Of a stretch of DNA of 12,034 nt, positions 1 to 6,877 are shown in pieces. The position numbers and the translations under genes were made by a program. Under the pieces are notes generated by a model. The model searched no databases. It saw only the letters and a list, made by a program, of their open reading frames with translations, and had not been told where the DNA came from. This stretch comes from Puniceicoccales bacterium (GTDB lineage Bacteria; Verrucomicrobiota; Verrucomicrobiia; Opitutales; UBA953), in the NCBI GenBank assembly GCA_031284845.1, contig JAITXH010000077.1, positions 1 to 12,034 of the forward strand, read 5' to 3'. Numbering within the stretch: position 1 is the stretch's first letter; each line of letters begins with the position of its first letter.

Positions 1-95
1 ACTTCGCCTTTGGGCACAGTGAGCGAGAAGTTTTTCAATATCTGGCGTTCGCCGATAGATACGTTCAGGTTTTGGATTTCGAGTGTGTTGGCCAT
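1..95 (-). CDS. sufC: SufC, Fe-S cluster assembly ATPase (5' part only)
   Basis: Only the first 31 codons lie in the window; the gene starts at the ATG complementary to 93-95 and runs off the left edge. The peptide begins MANTLEIQNLNVSIGERQIL and continues KNFSLTVPKGEV, which matches the start of ABC ATPases of the SufC type: short N-terminus, LEIxNLxVS strand, ILKxxxLxVPKGE just before the Walker A loop. In the SUF system SufC is the cytoplasmic ATPase that drives the SufBCD scaffold during Fe-S cluster assembly. In many bacteria sufB, sufD and sufS follow, and they would lie to the left. The Walker motifs are outside the window, so another ABC ATPase is not fully excluded. No clear Shine-Dalgarno sequence precedes the ATG. 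Confidence 0.8.
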   Translation of the reverse strand, partial: MANTLEIQNLNVSIGERQILKNFSLTVPKGE

Positions 96-235
96 TGGAA
101 AAAGTGAAAGTGAGGTAGGTCGTCTTTGTGGGGTGATTGGGTGAAAAAAGCAAGTGAGAATTACCCTGCGGATTTCACAAAAAACCGAGCATTTTTCCTA
201 TTTTTCCCCGGTGCCGCTTGCGATTTTAGCTCTGC

Positions 236-266
236 ATTCTAGAAAACGTGCTTCGACGACTTGCAA
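236..266 (-). promoter_or_regulatory. weak sigma70-like promoter candidate upstream of sufC
   Basis: Read on the minus strand, TTGCAA (complement of 261-266) and TAGAAT (complement of 236-241) are separated by 19 bases and point towards sufC, whose start is about 140 bases further on. The -10 box matches consensus at 5 of 6 bases, the -35 box at 4 of 6, and the spacer is longer than ideal. The rest of the 96-307 gap shows A/T runs but no gene and no convincing terminator for the methyltransferase gene that ends at 308. This is a weak pattern match only. Confidence 0.2.
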
Positions 267-307
267 GCGATCCCCAGCTTTACTGGCTGTTTATTAAGGG
301 ATAATTG

Positions 308-1516
308 TTATTGCAAAGAGGAGGACGCGCTGGCGAAACGATAGAGAGGGATCAGCGCATCAGTGCCGGGAAGACGAAAGTAATTTTTTTGCCCCAGCGC
401 TTGCATCTCGTGGACTCCAAAGATGTCTCCGCGCTCCCAACTGGCGGCGATGGCTTTGATTTCGCTTTTTGAAAAACCGCGGGCGGGTATTTCCAGTGTC
501 AGCCGCGTTCCTTGTGCATCTTCAACGGCGCAAATGAGGTGTGCTTTGAGTGGCTCCAATGGGGAGACGAGGCGCATGGGCGATGGGAGGTGCGGGAGTG
601 GCGGCGGCGTGGCGGTCCCGAGTGCGACGTAGGCAAACTTCAATACACTGATATCGCGGAAGAGGCGGCGGTTCAAAAATTCGAGCGAGGCGGGGGCGTG
701 CCAGCGCCGCACCTCGTGATTCCAGAATTTCCTGCTTGCCTCGCCTGTCAGGGCAGACCGGACGGTGCTCAAGCCCGGTGCCCAGTGGTGAAAGGCTCCG
801 GTGGCGGCAAGCGCGTCTGCGGCATTTTGCAAGGTGGTAGCCGTGTCGTGCAGCGCAGGCTCGAGCACGAGGAGGAGCCCACCGGGGGCGAGGCGGGCAC
901 GGAGCGTTGCGAGCCAGCGGCGCAAGGCTTCCGGGTCGGAGCCGAAGAGTTCATTGGCCGCGAAACCCGCCAGAATGAGGTCTTGTGGCGGCAATGCGTT
1001 GGTGCGGGCGCACCGCAGGTCGGTCGCGTGGGTCTCCACGGCAAGTGCCGGGCCGGGCAGGGTGGGTGCCAATTGGCGCAAGGTGGCGAGTGCGGCGGGC
1101 GAGTGGTCGAGTGCGGTGAGTATCTGCGGCGTATCCGGGGCAAGCTCCCTGAGTGCGAGTGCGGCAGCAAGACCACAAGGGCCGGTGCCGCTGCCGAGGT
1201 CGAGGATGCGCACTGGAACGCCGTCCGGGCGTGCGGCTGGCCGCCATCCGCGAAAGCGCAAAGGCTGGTCGAGCGCAATGCGGGCGCGGACAAAACTTTG
1301 GGGGAAGAAGAACAGCCCGTAAGCAGTCAACAGGGCGGGGTCGGCAGCATAATCGGGAAAAGCGTTTCCCGGACGCTCGACGGTGAAAAGATCGCTCAGG
1401 CGCTGGACGGCTGGGCGGAGTTGATCGAGCGCGTCTTCGTGCGTTGCGGTGCCGGTGGTGGCGAGAGCGCGGGCGAGCCAGAAGTTTTCTAGTGAGTCGG
1501 GATACACGCAGTGCAA
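308..1516 (-). CDS. Rsm22-like SAM-dependent methyltransferase
   Basis: The product is about 402 residues with a class I methyltransferase core. Motif I is ILDLGSGTGP at residues 104-113, an acidic strand end (LTALDHS) follows at 133-139, and LLLVLEP stands at 214-220. The C-terminal part has FAYVAL near 294-299 and a short beta domain near 314-365, which resemble the Rsm22 family of ribosomal small-subunit methyltransferase-like proteins. The clustered cysteines found in mitochondrial Rsm22 are absent; the four cysteines here (3, 114, 169, 329) are scattered. A role in rRNA or ribosome methylation is inferred from family only. No ATG is available at the N-terminus: the frame can start at TTG (1516) or at a GTG three codons later, and neither has a clear ribosome binding site. 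It begins 16 bases after the tatC stop, so it is probably co-transcribed and perhaps translationally coupled with tatC. Confidence 0.7.
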   Translation of the reverse strand: MHCVYPDSLENFWLARALATTGTATHEDALDQLRPAVQRLSDLFTVERPGNAFPDYAADPALLTAYGLFFFPQSFVRARIALDQPLRFRGWRPAARPDGVPVRILDLGSGTGPCGLAAALALRELAPDTPQILTALDHSPAALATLRQLAPTLPGPALAVETHATDLRCARTNALPPQDLILAGFAANELFGSDPEALRRWLATLRARLAPGGLLLVLEPALHDTATTLQNAADALAATGAFHHWAPGLSTVRSALTGEASRKFWNHEVRRWHAPASLEFLNRRLFRDISVLKFAYVALGTATPPPLPHLPSPMRLVSPLEPLKAHLICAVEDAQGTRLTLEIPARGFSKSEIKAIAASWERGDIFGVHEMQALGQKNYFRLPGTDALIPLYRFASASSSLQ

Positions 1517-1532
1517 AGAAAGGGCGGACGGG

Positions 1533-2984
1533 CTACTCGATTACATCGAGGTCGCCTTTGGTCGCCGTGGACGGTGCTGCAGGAGGGGGTGCGGGTGCAT
1601 TGCCCTCTTTGGCGGCGGTGGGTTGGGCGGGAGAATCGGTGCTTTCCGGGGCAGCTTCCGAGGCGGCTTCACTTTCCGGACTGTCGCCGGAAGTGTCTGG
1701 CGAGGTGTCTCCATCGCCATCTTCGCCGCTTGCGCCTTCACTGGTGACATCCTCACTGGCAGCATCTTCGTAGTCGGCGTTTCGAGCCTGATCGGGGTCT
1801 TCGTCTCCGGAGGAATCGCCGTCATATTGGCCATAGCCGTCTTCTGTGCCGGAATCGTTTTCGCCGCTGTAGTAATCCGAGTAGCCGCTGTCTCCTTCGG
1901 AAGTGCCATAGCTGGAATCGCTATCGCTGCTTTCCGCCGTGTCCGTGGATGCCTCTCCTTTCCCGGTGCGCCGTCCCCTGTATTCGCGTTCGTATTGGGC
2001 CTCTTCTGTAGCGCGTTTCTTTTGTTTGGAGCGCACGAGGAGTCCGCCGATGGATGCCGCGCCGAGATAGAGCACGAAGAGCACGCTGGTGAGCACGCTC
2101 AGCGAAATCGGGTCGCCCAGAGGACTGATGACGAGGCTTGCGACGAGGATGCCGATCAACACATGACGCCAAAGCCTGAAGAGCGTGCGCGTCTGCACGA
2201 TTTCAAGATATTGCAGGATGATGACGATGAGTGGAAATTGAAAGGTGAGGCCGACGAGTAGGGTCATCAGCGTAACGAAGCCGTAGTAGTCCGAGGCGAG
2301 CCAGGGCATGGTCAATCCGAACATGCGGACGAAGTGGAACATGACCTGAATGGAAACCGGGATAAGCCAGAAGAAGCTGAACGCGCATCCGCCCACGAAT
2401 AGCGCCAGCGAAGAGATGCAAAAAGGGATGACGCATTTTTTCTCATGGGGCGTGAGTGCTGGAGCGATAAACTGGCTGACGAAGTAGAGGATGAAGACAC
2501 CGGAGAGGGCGATCCCGCCGACGAGGCCGATATTCATCAGGATGCTGAACACATCCATGAATTTCATAACGACCATCGAGTTCCCTGATGCTGTGGCGGA
2601 TGCGGCGGCAAAGGTGGCATCTGCTGCCGAAAGTGCATTGGGAAGCAACGGGGCGGTGGCGGCGGGCACTTCCCCGTTGATCAGGATGCTGGCGAGCGCG
2701 TTGATAAGCTCCACCGGGTTGGCTCCTGAGGGCGCGTCCGGGATGGAGCCGGAGTGCGGATTGTTTGCCAGAGCGCGTTGGAGCGGGCGGCGCATGTAGG
2801 CAAAAATCTCTTTGGCCCACCAAAATGCCGCTGCCATTGAAATCACAAAAGCGGCGACGCAGCGCACCAGCATTGAACGCAGTTCGTCCAAATGCTCAAA
2901 AAAACCCATTTCTTTCTCCACTTCCGGCTGGACGTTGCGGGAATGTAAAAGACGGGCGAGACCTGACGCGAATAATCGAAGCAT
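1533..2984 (-). CDS. tatC: TatC, Sec-independent translocase core subunit with long acidic C-terminal tail
   Basis: TatC is the inner-membrane receptor for twin-arginine signal peptides. The family signature FFEHLDELRSML lies at residues 28-39, followed by six predicted membrane segments near 38-58, 147-172, 184-214, 234-262, 274-290 and 293-314. The conserved TM4 motif reads FQFP (248-251), the Gln form also seen in Bacillus TatC rather than FExP; DP follows at 291-292. Two features are unusual. The first periplasmic loop carries about 65 extra residues (75-140), and after a basic stretch (318-343) there is a tail of about 140 residues rich in Asp, Glu, Ser, Gly and Tyr, ending in a Pro/Ala-rich segment. 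Normal TatC is about 250 residues; this one is 483. I chose the ATG at 2984; the frame also allows a TTG at 3047, but the added residues do not resemble TatC. No tatA or tatB is in the window. Confidence 0.93.
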   Translation of the reverse strand: MLRLFASGLARLLHSRNVQPEVEKEMGFFEHLDELRSMLVRCVAAFVISMAAAFWWAKEIFAYMRRPLQRALANNPHSGSIPDAPSGANPVELINALASILINGEVPAATAPLLPNALSAADATFAAASATASGNSMVVMKFMDVFSILMNIGLVGGIALSGVFILYFVSQFIAPALTPHEKKCVIPFCISSLALFVGGCAFSFFWLIPVSIQVMFHFVRMFGLTMPWLASDYYGFVTLMTLLVGLTFQFPLIVIILQYLEIVQTRTLFRLWRHVLIGILVASLVISPLGDPISLSVLTSVLFVLYLGAASIGGLLVRSKQKKRATEEAQYEREYRGRRTGKGEASTDTAESSDSDSSYGTSEGDSGYSDYYSGENDSGTEDGYGQYDGDSSGDEDPDQARNADYEDAASEDVTSEGASGEDGDGDTSPDTSGDSPESEAASEAAPESTDSPAQPTAAKEGNAPAPPPAAPSTATKGDLDVIE

Positions 2985-3084
2985 GGACACTGTTTTGGGA
3001 AAACGGGAAAAGGGGCAGTTGGTTATTTTGAGCGGGAGAAAAGGCAAGCACTACCCGTTTCCGCTGCGGTATTTTGCGGGAAAC

Positions 3085-3097
3085 GATTCTTAGAATC
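3085..3097. promoter_or_regulatory. perfect palindrome upstream of tatC, possible operator
   Basis: GATTCTTAGAATC is a 6-base inverted repeat around one central base, flanked by GGGAAAC on the left and CCC on the right. It lies about 100 bases before the tatC ATG in the gap between the oxidoreductase terminator hairpin and tatC, where a promoter for tatC would be expected. Binding by a regulator is only an inference from symmetry and position. Confidence 0.25.
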
Positions 3098-3127
3098 CCC
3101 GTCGCGCATTCGCGGTAAAATGGTTTC

Positions 3128-3174
3128 AGCCCAAACTCATATTCACCAGAAACCGGGAATATGCGAGTTGGGCT
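3128..3174 (-). terminator. hairpin at the 3' end of the oxidoreductase gene
   Basis: AGCCCAAACTCATATTC (3128-3144) and GAATATGCGAGTTGGGCT (3157-3174) form a long, slightly bulged stem around a 12-base loop. The right arm touches the stop codon of the oxidoreductase gene (complement of 3174-3176). On the minus strand the stem is followed by GAAACCATTTTACC, a short and imperfect T-run. It is probably a transcription terminator or an attenuator that separates the oxidoreductase from tatC. Since the T-run is weak, RNA end protection is the alternative. Confidence 0.55.
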
Positions 3175-4562
3175 TATGCCAGAAAACCTTCGCGTGGCGG
3201 TGCTGCGACCAGCAGGGCATTGGCCTCATCGTCGTTGGTGAACTTGCCTGCCTTGGCGTCCCAGTCGAGCGTGCGCCCGAGGCGCTGGGCGATGACGCCG
3301 AGCAGGATGACCTCGGTGAGCGGGCCGGCATAACTGAAATCGGATACAGCTTTGCCTCCGTTGCGGATGGCATCAATCCAGTTGCGGTGATGGCTTCCCT
3401 TGGTGCGCGGGTATTTGGGCGGCGGCGCTTTTTCCTTCAGCTCGGCATAGCGTTCGATGGGCACGGTGTAAAAGAAATCGCCGTATTGCCCCATGTTAAA
3501 GGTGAGCTTTTCGCCGTTGAATAAACTGCCGCTCATCGTCAACCCGTCCTTTTGCCTGCGGGCCAACCCGCTCCCGTCTGGCAAATTAAACCCTTCGGGT
3601 GTGGGTGGCTTAGCTGACGAACCGCGGCCTTGTGTCCAGACGAGTTTCACGGGGCCGCGTTTCGCGTTTGCCGGGAAATGGTAAATGAGTTTGCAGTGCA
3701 TGGGGTAGGTGAGGGGGCTTTTGCTGGAGGCTTCTACAAATTCGATGCGGGTCGGCGCGCCAAGATCGAGGATGTAGTAAGCGGGGTCTATGACGTGTGC
3801 GGCCATGTCGCCGAGGGAACCGCCGCCGAATTCATAATAGGCGCGCCATTGCCGGGGCGCAATTTTGGGGCTGTAGGGGCGCAATTTTGCCGGACCGAGC
3901 CAGAGATCCCAATTGAGATTTTTCGGCGTTGCTCCCGTTGGCTCGTATTCTGTGGTGCCCTCACGATTGCTGGGAGTGAGCGGCTGGGCTGTCCACGCGA
4001 GCACTTCGGGTATCTTGCCGAAAAGCCCGGCTTCATACCACTCTTTCACGAGGCGTATGTGGTTGCTGGAGTGCCCTTGGTTGCCCATCTGAGAGACGAT
4101 TTTTTGTTCGGCGGCGGCTTTTGTGAGGCGGCGCACTTGGTCAACGGTGCGGCACAGAGGCTTTTGGACATGGACGTGTTTCCCGAGTTGGATGCCGGTC
4201 ATCGCCACCGTGAAATGGGTGTGGTCGGGCGTGGAGACGAGCACGGCGTCGATGCTTTTGCCGACTTTATCAAACATCTCACGATAGTCTTCAAAGACTT
4301 TTGCGTTGGGATTTCCTCTGTGCGCGGCAGCCAGAAAATTGGAATCCACGTCACATAACGCGACTATTTTGCCGCCCGCTGCCTGTGCGCTGCCGATGTC
4401 GTCTCGGCCCATGCCGGTGACTCCGACTCCGGCGATATTGACGCGGTTGCTGGGCGCATTTTCGCCACGGAGGAATCCGGTGGGCAAGATGAGCAGTCCC
4501 GAAGCGAGACCGGCGGTTTTGAGGAAGTTGCGTCGTGAGTTGGAAATGGAGTGAGAGTTCAT
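3174..4562 (-). CDS. Gfo/Idh/MocA family oxidoreductase with Tat signal peptide
   Basis: The product of 462 residues has a twin-arginine signal, SRRNFLK at 9-15 and a hydrophobic core at 16-30, so export in folded form through the Tat pathway is expected. The NAD(P)-binding fold follows: GVGVTGMG (45-52), CDVD (70-73), TPDHTH (111-116) and QKPLCRTV (133-140), where QKP stands in place of the usual EKP with its catalytic-site lysine. The C-terminal half has GGGSLGDMAAHVID, typical of the large PVC-group subfamily. These enzymes act on sugars, inositols or related polyols; the substrate cannot be read from the sequence. I preferred the ATG at 4562, which gives a normal short n-region; an in-frame ATG at 4595 would add 11 residues, and a weak AGAAG just before it keeps that start possible. 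The gene lies upstream of tatC on the same strand and diverges from plsY. Confidence 0.88.
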   Translation of the reverse strand: MNSHSISNSRRNFLKTAGLASGLLILPTGFLRGENAPSNRVNIAGVGVTGMGRDDIGSAQAAGGKIVALCDVDSNFLAAAHRGNPNAKVFEDYREMFDKVGKSIDAVLVSTPDHTHFTVAMTGIQLGKHVHVQKPLCRTVDQVRRLTKAAAEQKIVSQMGNQGHSSNHIRLVKEWYEAGLFGKIPEVLAWTAQPLTPSNREGTTEYEPTGATPKNLNWDLWLGPAKLRPYSPKIAPRQWRAYYEFGGGSLGDMAAHVIDPAYYILDLGAPTRIEFVEASSKSPLTYPMHCKLIYHFPANAKRGPVKLVWTQGRGSSAKPPTPEGFNLPDGSGLARRQKDGLTMSGSLFNGEKLTFNMGQYGDFFYTVPIERYAELKEKAPPPKYPRTKGSHHRNWIDAIRNGGKAVSDFSYAGPLTEVILLGVIAQRLGRTLDWDAKAGKFTNDDEANALLVAAPPREGFLA

Positions 4563-4728
4563 TAGAGGATGAACAAGGTGGACAGAAAGGGACATCTTCT
4601 GTTCCCGCTGGTAAGACCGCGTGCTTGTCTGAAATCCACCCGGCTTTAACTGGCTTTTTAGCCAACGGCGGGAGGTGGTGTTTTTTTTATCGCCCGAGAC
4701 CTTCAGAGTTACATTTTCCCCCGAAGCA

Positions 4729-5364
4729 ATGTCATTTCATCTTTACTTGCCATTGGCCGCTGGTGTGGCCGGGTATGTCCTCGGTTCGATTTCCTTTGCC
4801 GTGTTAGTCGCACGTCGGCACGGAGTGGATATTTTAAAAGCAGGAAGCTGTAATCCTGGTGCTACGAACGTGAAGCGCGTGTGCGGGCGTGGCGCAGGCA
4901 ATCTTGTGTTTGCGCTGGATGTGTTCAAGGGCGCCGTGGCGGCAGGCTGGCCCGCGTTGGTGCCGTTGTTCGCAGGAGAGGTGCAAGGTCAGGTGCTTTA
5001 CGCGCAGTTGGCCGGATTCGCGGGTGCTGTGATCGGGCACTGTTTTTCGATTTTTTTGCGCTTCAAGGGAGGCAAGGGCGTGGCGGTCAGCGTGGGTGGG
5101 CTTGGCGGCGCGATGCCTCTGTGCCTTGTCGTGGCAGGGAGCCTCTGGCTCGTGGTCTATTTTTCCACGCGGTATGTGTCTGTCGGGTCGGTGCTGGGCG
5201 GGCTTTCGCTGCCTGTCACGGCGGCGCTCTTATGGGGGACGGCGGATGCGCGGTTTTGGCTGTGCCTGGGCATTGCGCTGACCCTCGTGTTCACACACCG
5301 GGGCAATCTCCTCCGCTTGATACGCGGCGAAGAGCACCGGTTTAAATCCAAAAAGGACAGTTGA
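4729..5364 (+). CDS. plsY: PlsY, acyl-phosphate:glycerol-3-phosphate acyltransferase
   Basis: PlsY is an inner-membrane enzyme that transfers the acyl group from acyl-phosphate to glycerol-3-phosphate, the first step of phospholipid synthesis in most bacteria. All the family motifs are present: GSISFA (19-24), GSCNPGATNVKR (39-50, normally GSGNPGATN), DVFKG (64-68), GHCFSIFLRFKGGKGVA (103-119) and HRGNLLRLIRGEE (190-202). The 211 residues are close to the usual length of about 200, with hydrophobic segments near 8-28, 92-110, 127-145, 150-170 and 176-190. The frame extends upstream to a GTG at 4675, but the ATG at 4729 places the protein start just before the first membrane segment as in the family. 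PlsX, which makes the acyl-phosphate, is not in the window. A short hairpin follows directly after the stop. Confidence 0.94.
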   Translation: MSFHLYLPLAAGVAGYVLGSISFAVLVARRHGVDILKAGSCNPGATNVKRVCGRGAGNLVFALDVFKGAVAAGWPALVPLFAGEVQGQVLYAQLAGFAGAVIGHCFSIFLRFKGGKGVAVSVGGLGGAMPLCLVVAGSLWLVVYFSTRYVSVGSVLGGLSLPVTAALLWGTADARFWLCLGIALTLVFTHRGNLLRLIRGEEHRFKSKKDS

Positions 5365-5392
5365 GGCAGGGGCACTTTTGCCAATCCCCGCC
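5365..5392. terminator. short hairpin between convergent plsY and porin gene
   Basis: GGCAGGGG (5365-5372) pairs with CCCCGCC (5386-5392) with one bulged A. The stem begins at the base after the plsY stop codon, 23 bases from the stop of the convergent porin gene. Neither strand has a T-run after the stem, so it would be at best a weak intrinsic terminator; position between convergent genes is the main support. Confidence 0.35.
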
Positions 5393-5415
5393 CCGCTGCT
5401 CACGTAATGTGCAGC

Positions 5416-6678
5416 TTAGAAGTGTTGGGTGACGGCGAGAAAAAAGGTCTCGGCGTTTACGGTGTTTTTCACGCGCCCTGCGCCGTTGGCGAAACTGCCT
5501 GAGCACTTGTTTTTGAACGCATGAGACCATGCGGCTGAGATGTCGGTGCCAGTGGAGAAGGAATAGGTAAGCCCGATGCTTGCGACGTGCTGGATGAAGA
5601 GGGGCGAGGCGACGTTGGCATACTGCACCTTGCCGGGAATCGGGTTTTCGCTGAAGCAGTATCCAGCGCGGATTTTAAGACTATCCAGCACGGCGTATTG
5701 CGCACCGATGGACACTGAGAACACACTATCCCAGCCGAGGCCTGCGATGTTGCCCGAGTTGTCCGTCACGCGCTTGAAGCCCGCAGTGTGCGCATAGTCG
5801 AAGTAACGCACATCCAGCCCGATCAAGAGCCGGTCTATGCCGTCGTAGGCGATGCCTGCGCCGAGGATCAAAGGCAGATTAAAGTCAAAATTGACCTTTC
5901 TGTGCAGCCCGGTTTGGGAATCTGCTCCTGAAAATTCAAAGGTATCGGCCCATACAGGGGTTTTCACGCACAAGCCGACCTTGATGTTGTTCTTGAAATC
6001 ATAGTAAGCGCCGACGTTGAACCCGATGCCGAAGGTGTAATCTTCACTGCTCTTGTTCAACGGCGTCGCTGCCGGCAACCCGAAGGACATCGGGTTCAGA
6101 TACAAAGAAAAGATGCCGAATGCGGCGGAAGCGCCGACTGAGAAGTTGTCCGTCACGGCGTAGGAAATCGTTGGGAAAAGCTGGATGACTTTCACCTTCG
6201 AATCACGTTCTCTTCCTTGCAAAATGGGATTGAGCAGTGGCGAGCCTGTCGTGGCATATTTTGCCGAAGCACCTCCGGTCGCCGCCGCCGCAAAGCCCAA
6301 AGTCCAAGCCGAATTTTTACCGACGTGAAACGAACTCGAAAAAGACGGGCAGTAGTAGTTTTCGCGATCGCTCTTGCGATAACCGTGCGTGGCAGGATTG
6401 CCGCGGATCTCCGAGGTCACCGATGAATCAGGCATTAACATACCGATTCCCAGCGACACCTCATTGTCCGGCAAGGCCGACAAAGTGGCAGGATTTGTAT
6501 ACATCGCCCCGGCGGAATCGAGCGGCGCGGCGATACCAACACCGCCAATGGACTCGTTGATCGCCCCCATCCCTCTAAACAAGACGCCTTGGGCATGAGC
6601 CGAGCCGGCTGCAAGCAGCAACGTTAAACATCCTGTGCCCAAGAAACGGCAACGCTGTAAAAAAGGAAACAAGCTCAT
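5416..6678 (-). CDS. FadL/TodX-family outer membrane transport protein
   Basis: This is a 420-residue beta-barrel protein of the OMPP1/FadL/TodX family, which takes hydrophobic compounds such as long-chain fatty acids across the outer membrane. A Sec signal peptide ends at AHAQ (27-30, cut after Ala29). The mature start GVLFRGMGAINESIGGVGIA and the NPA motif at 62-64 are family hallmarks (small hatch domain). The rest alternates aromatic and polar residues as barrel strands do, and the chain ends in QHF with a terminal Phe, the outer-membrane insertion signal. E. coli FadL is 446 residues. It has the clearest ribosome binding site in the window (GAGG, six bases before the ATG). It converges with plsY; both touch lipid supply, but a functional link is only suggested by position. 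The transported substrate is unknown. Confidence 0.85.
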   Translation of the reverse strand: MSLFPFLQRCRFLGTGCLTLLLAAGSAHAQGVLFRGMGAINESIGGVGIAAPLDSAGAMYTNPATLSALPDNEVSLGIGMLMPDSSVTSEIRGNPATHGYRKSDRENYYCPSFSSSFHVGKNSAWTLGFAAAATGGASAKYATTGSPLLNPILQGRERDSKVKVIQLFPTISYAVTDNFSVGASAAFGIFSLYLNPMSFGLPAATPLNKSSEDYTFGIGFNVGAYYDFKNNIKVGLCVKTPVWADTFEFSGADSQTGLHRKVNFDFNLPLILGAGIAYDGIDRLLIGLDVRYFDYAHTAGFKRVTDNSGNIAGLGWDSVFSVSIGAQYAVLDSLKIRAGYCFSENPIPGKVQYANVASPLFIQHVASIGLTYSFSTGTDISAAWSHAFKNKCSGSFANGAGRVKNTVNAETFFLAVTQHF

Positions 6679-6684
6679 AAAATA

Positions 6685-6722
6685 CCTCGTCGAGAAATTT
6701 ATTACCTTCCCACTTGTCGAGG
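6685..6722 (-). promoter_or_regulatory. ribosome binding site of the porin gene inside a possible hairpin
   Basis: On the minus strand GAGG (complement of 6685-6688) stands six bases before the porin ATG and is the strongest Shine-Dalgarno sequence seen here. The same bases form part of CGAGG, which can pair with CCTCG (complement of 6718-6722) around a 28-base loop containing an A/T-rich stretch. Pairing would cover the ribosome binding site. The stem is only five base pairs plus interrupted pairs, so a regulatory role is speculative; the ribosome binding site itself is well supported. Confidence 0.4.
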
Positions 6723-6877
6723 CGAAAAAATTGACTCAAAAACCTGACACACAGTCCGTTTCTTTTCTTTGTCATGGATATGTGCAGCCTGTCCGCCGGA
6801 GCACTGCAAATGAGTCTTGAGCAATGCCGGGTGCTGCTTACTGTGCGCGGCTTCTCATATAACCATTGCATTTCACC

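Noticed and set aside
512..1492. Long open frame of 326 codons on the plus strand opposite the methyltransferase gene
   Set aside because: It is antisense to a gene with a clear methyltransferase motif, and its translation is Gly/Arg/Cys-rich without any recognisable domain, as expected from GC-rich antisense frames.
1720..1960. Repetitive short Ser/Asp/Gly codon pattern that might be a DNA repeat or CRISPR-like array
   Set aside because: Repeat units are not of constant length or sequence; it is a low-complexity protein tail, not a spaced repeat array.
1449..2261. Plus-strand frame of 270 codons with hydrophobic stretches opposite the TatC tail
   Set aside because: The apparent membrane segments arise from reading the antisense of the repetitive acidic codons; the TatC frame continues unbroken from a well-supported TatC core.
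3630..4358. Plus-strand frame of 242 codons opposite the oxidoreductase gene
   Set aside because: The minus strand has all Gfo/Idh/MocA motifs and a Tat signal through this stretch; the plus-strand reading has none.
4661..4690. Run of eight T (4681-4688) after a G-rich stretch, resembling a terminator on the plus strand
   Set aside because: No stable stem precedes the run, and no plus-strand gene ends there; it lies in the divergent gap before plsY.
6731..6763. TTGACT as a possible -35 box upstream of clpP
   Set aside because: No -10-like sequence stands 16-18 bases downstream, so it is not called as a promoter.
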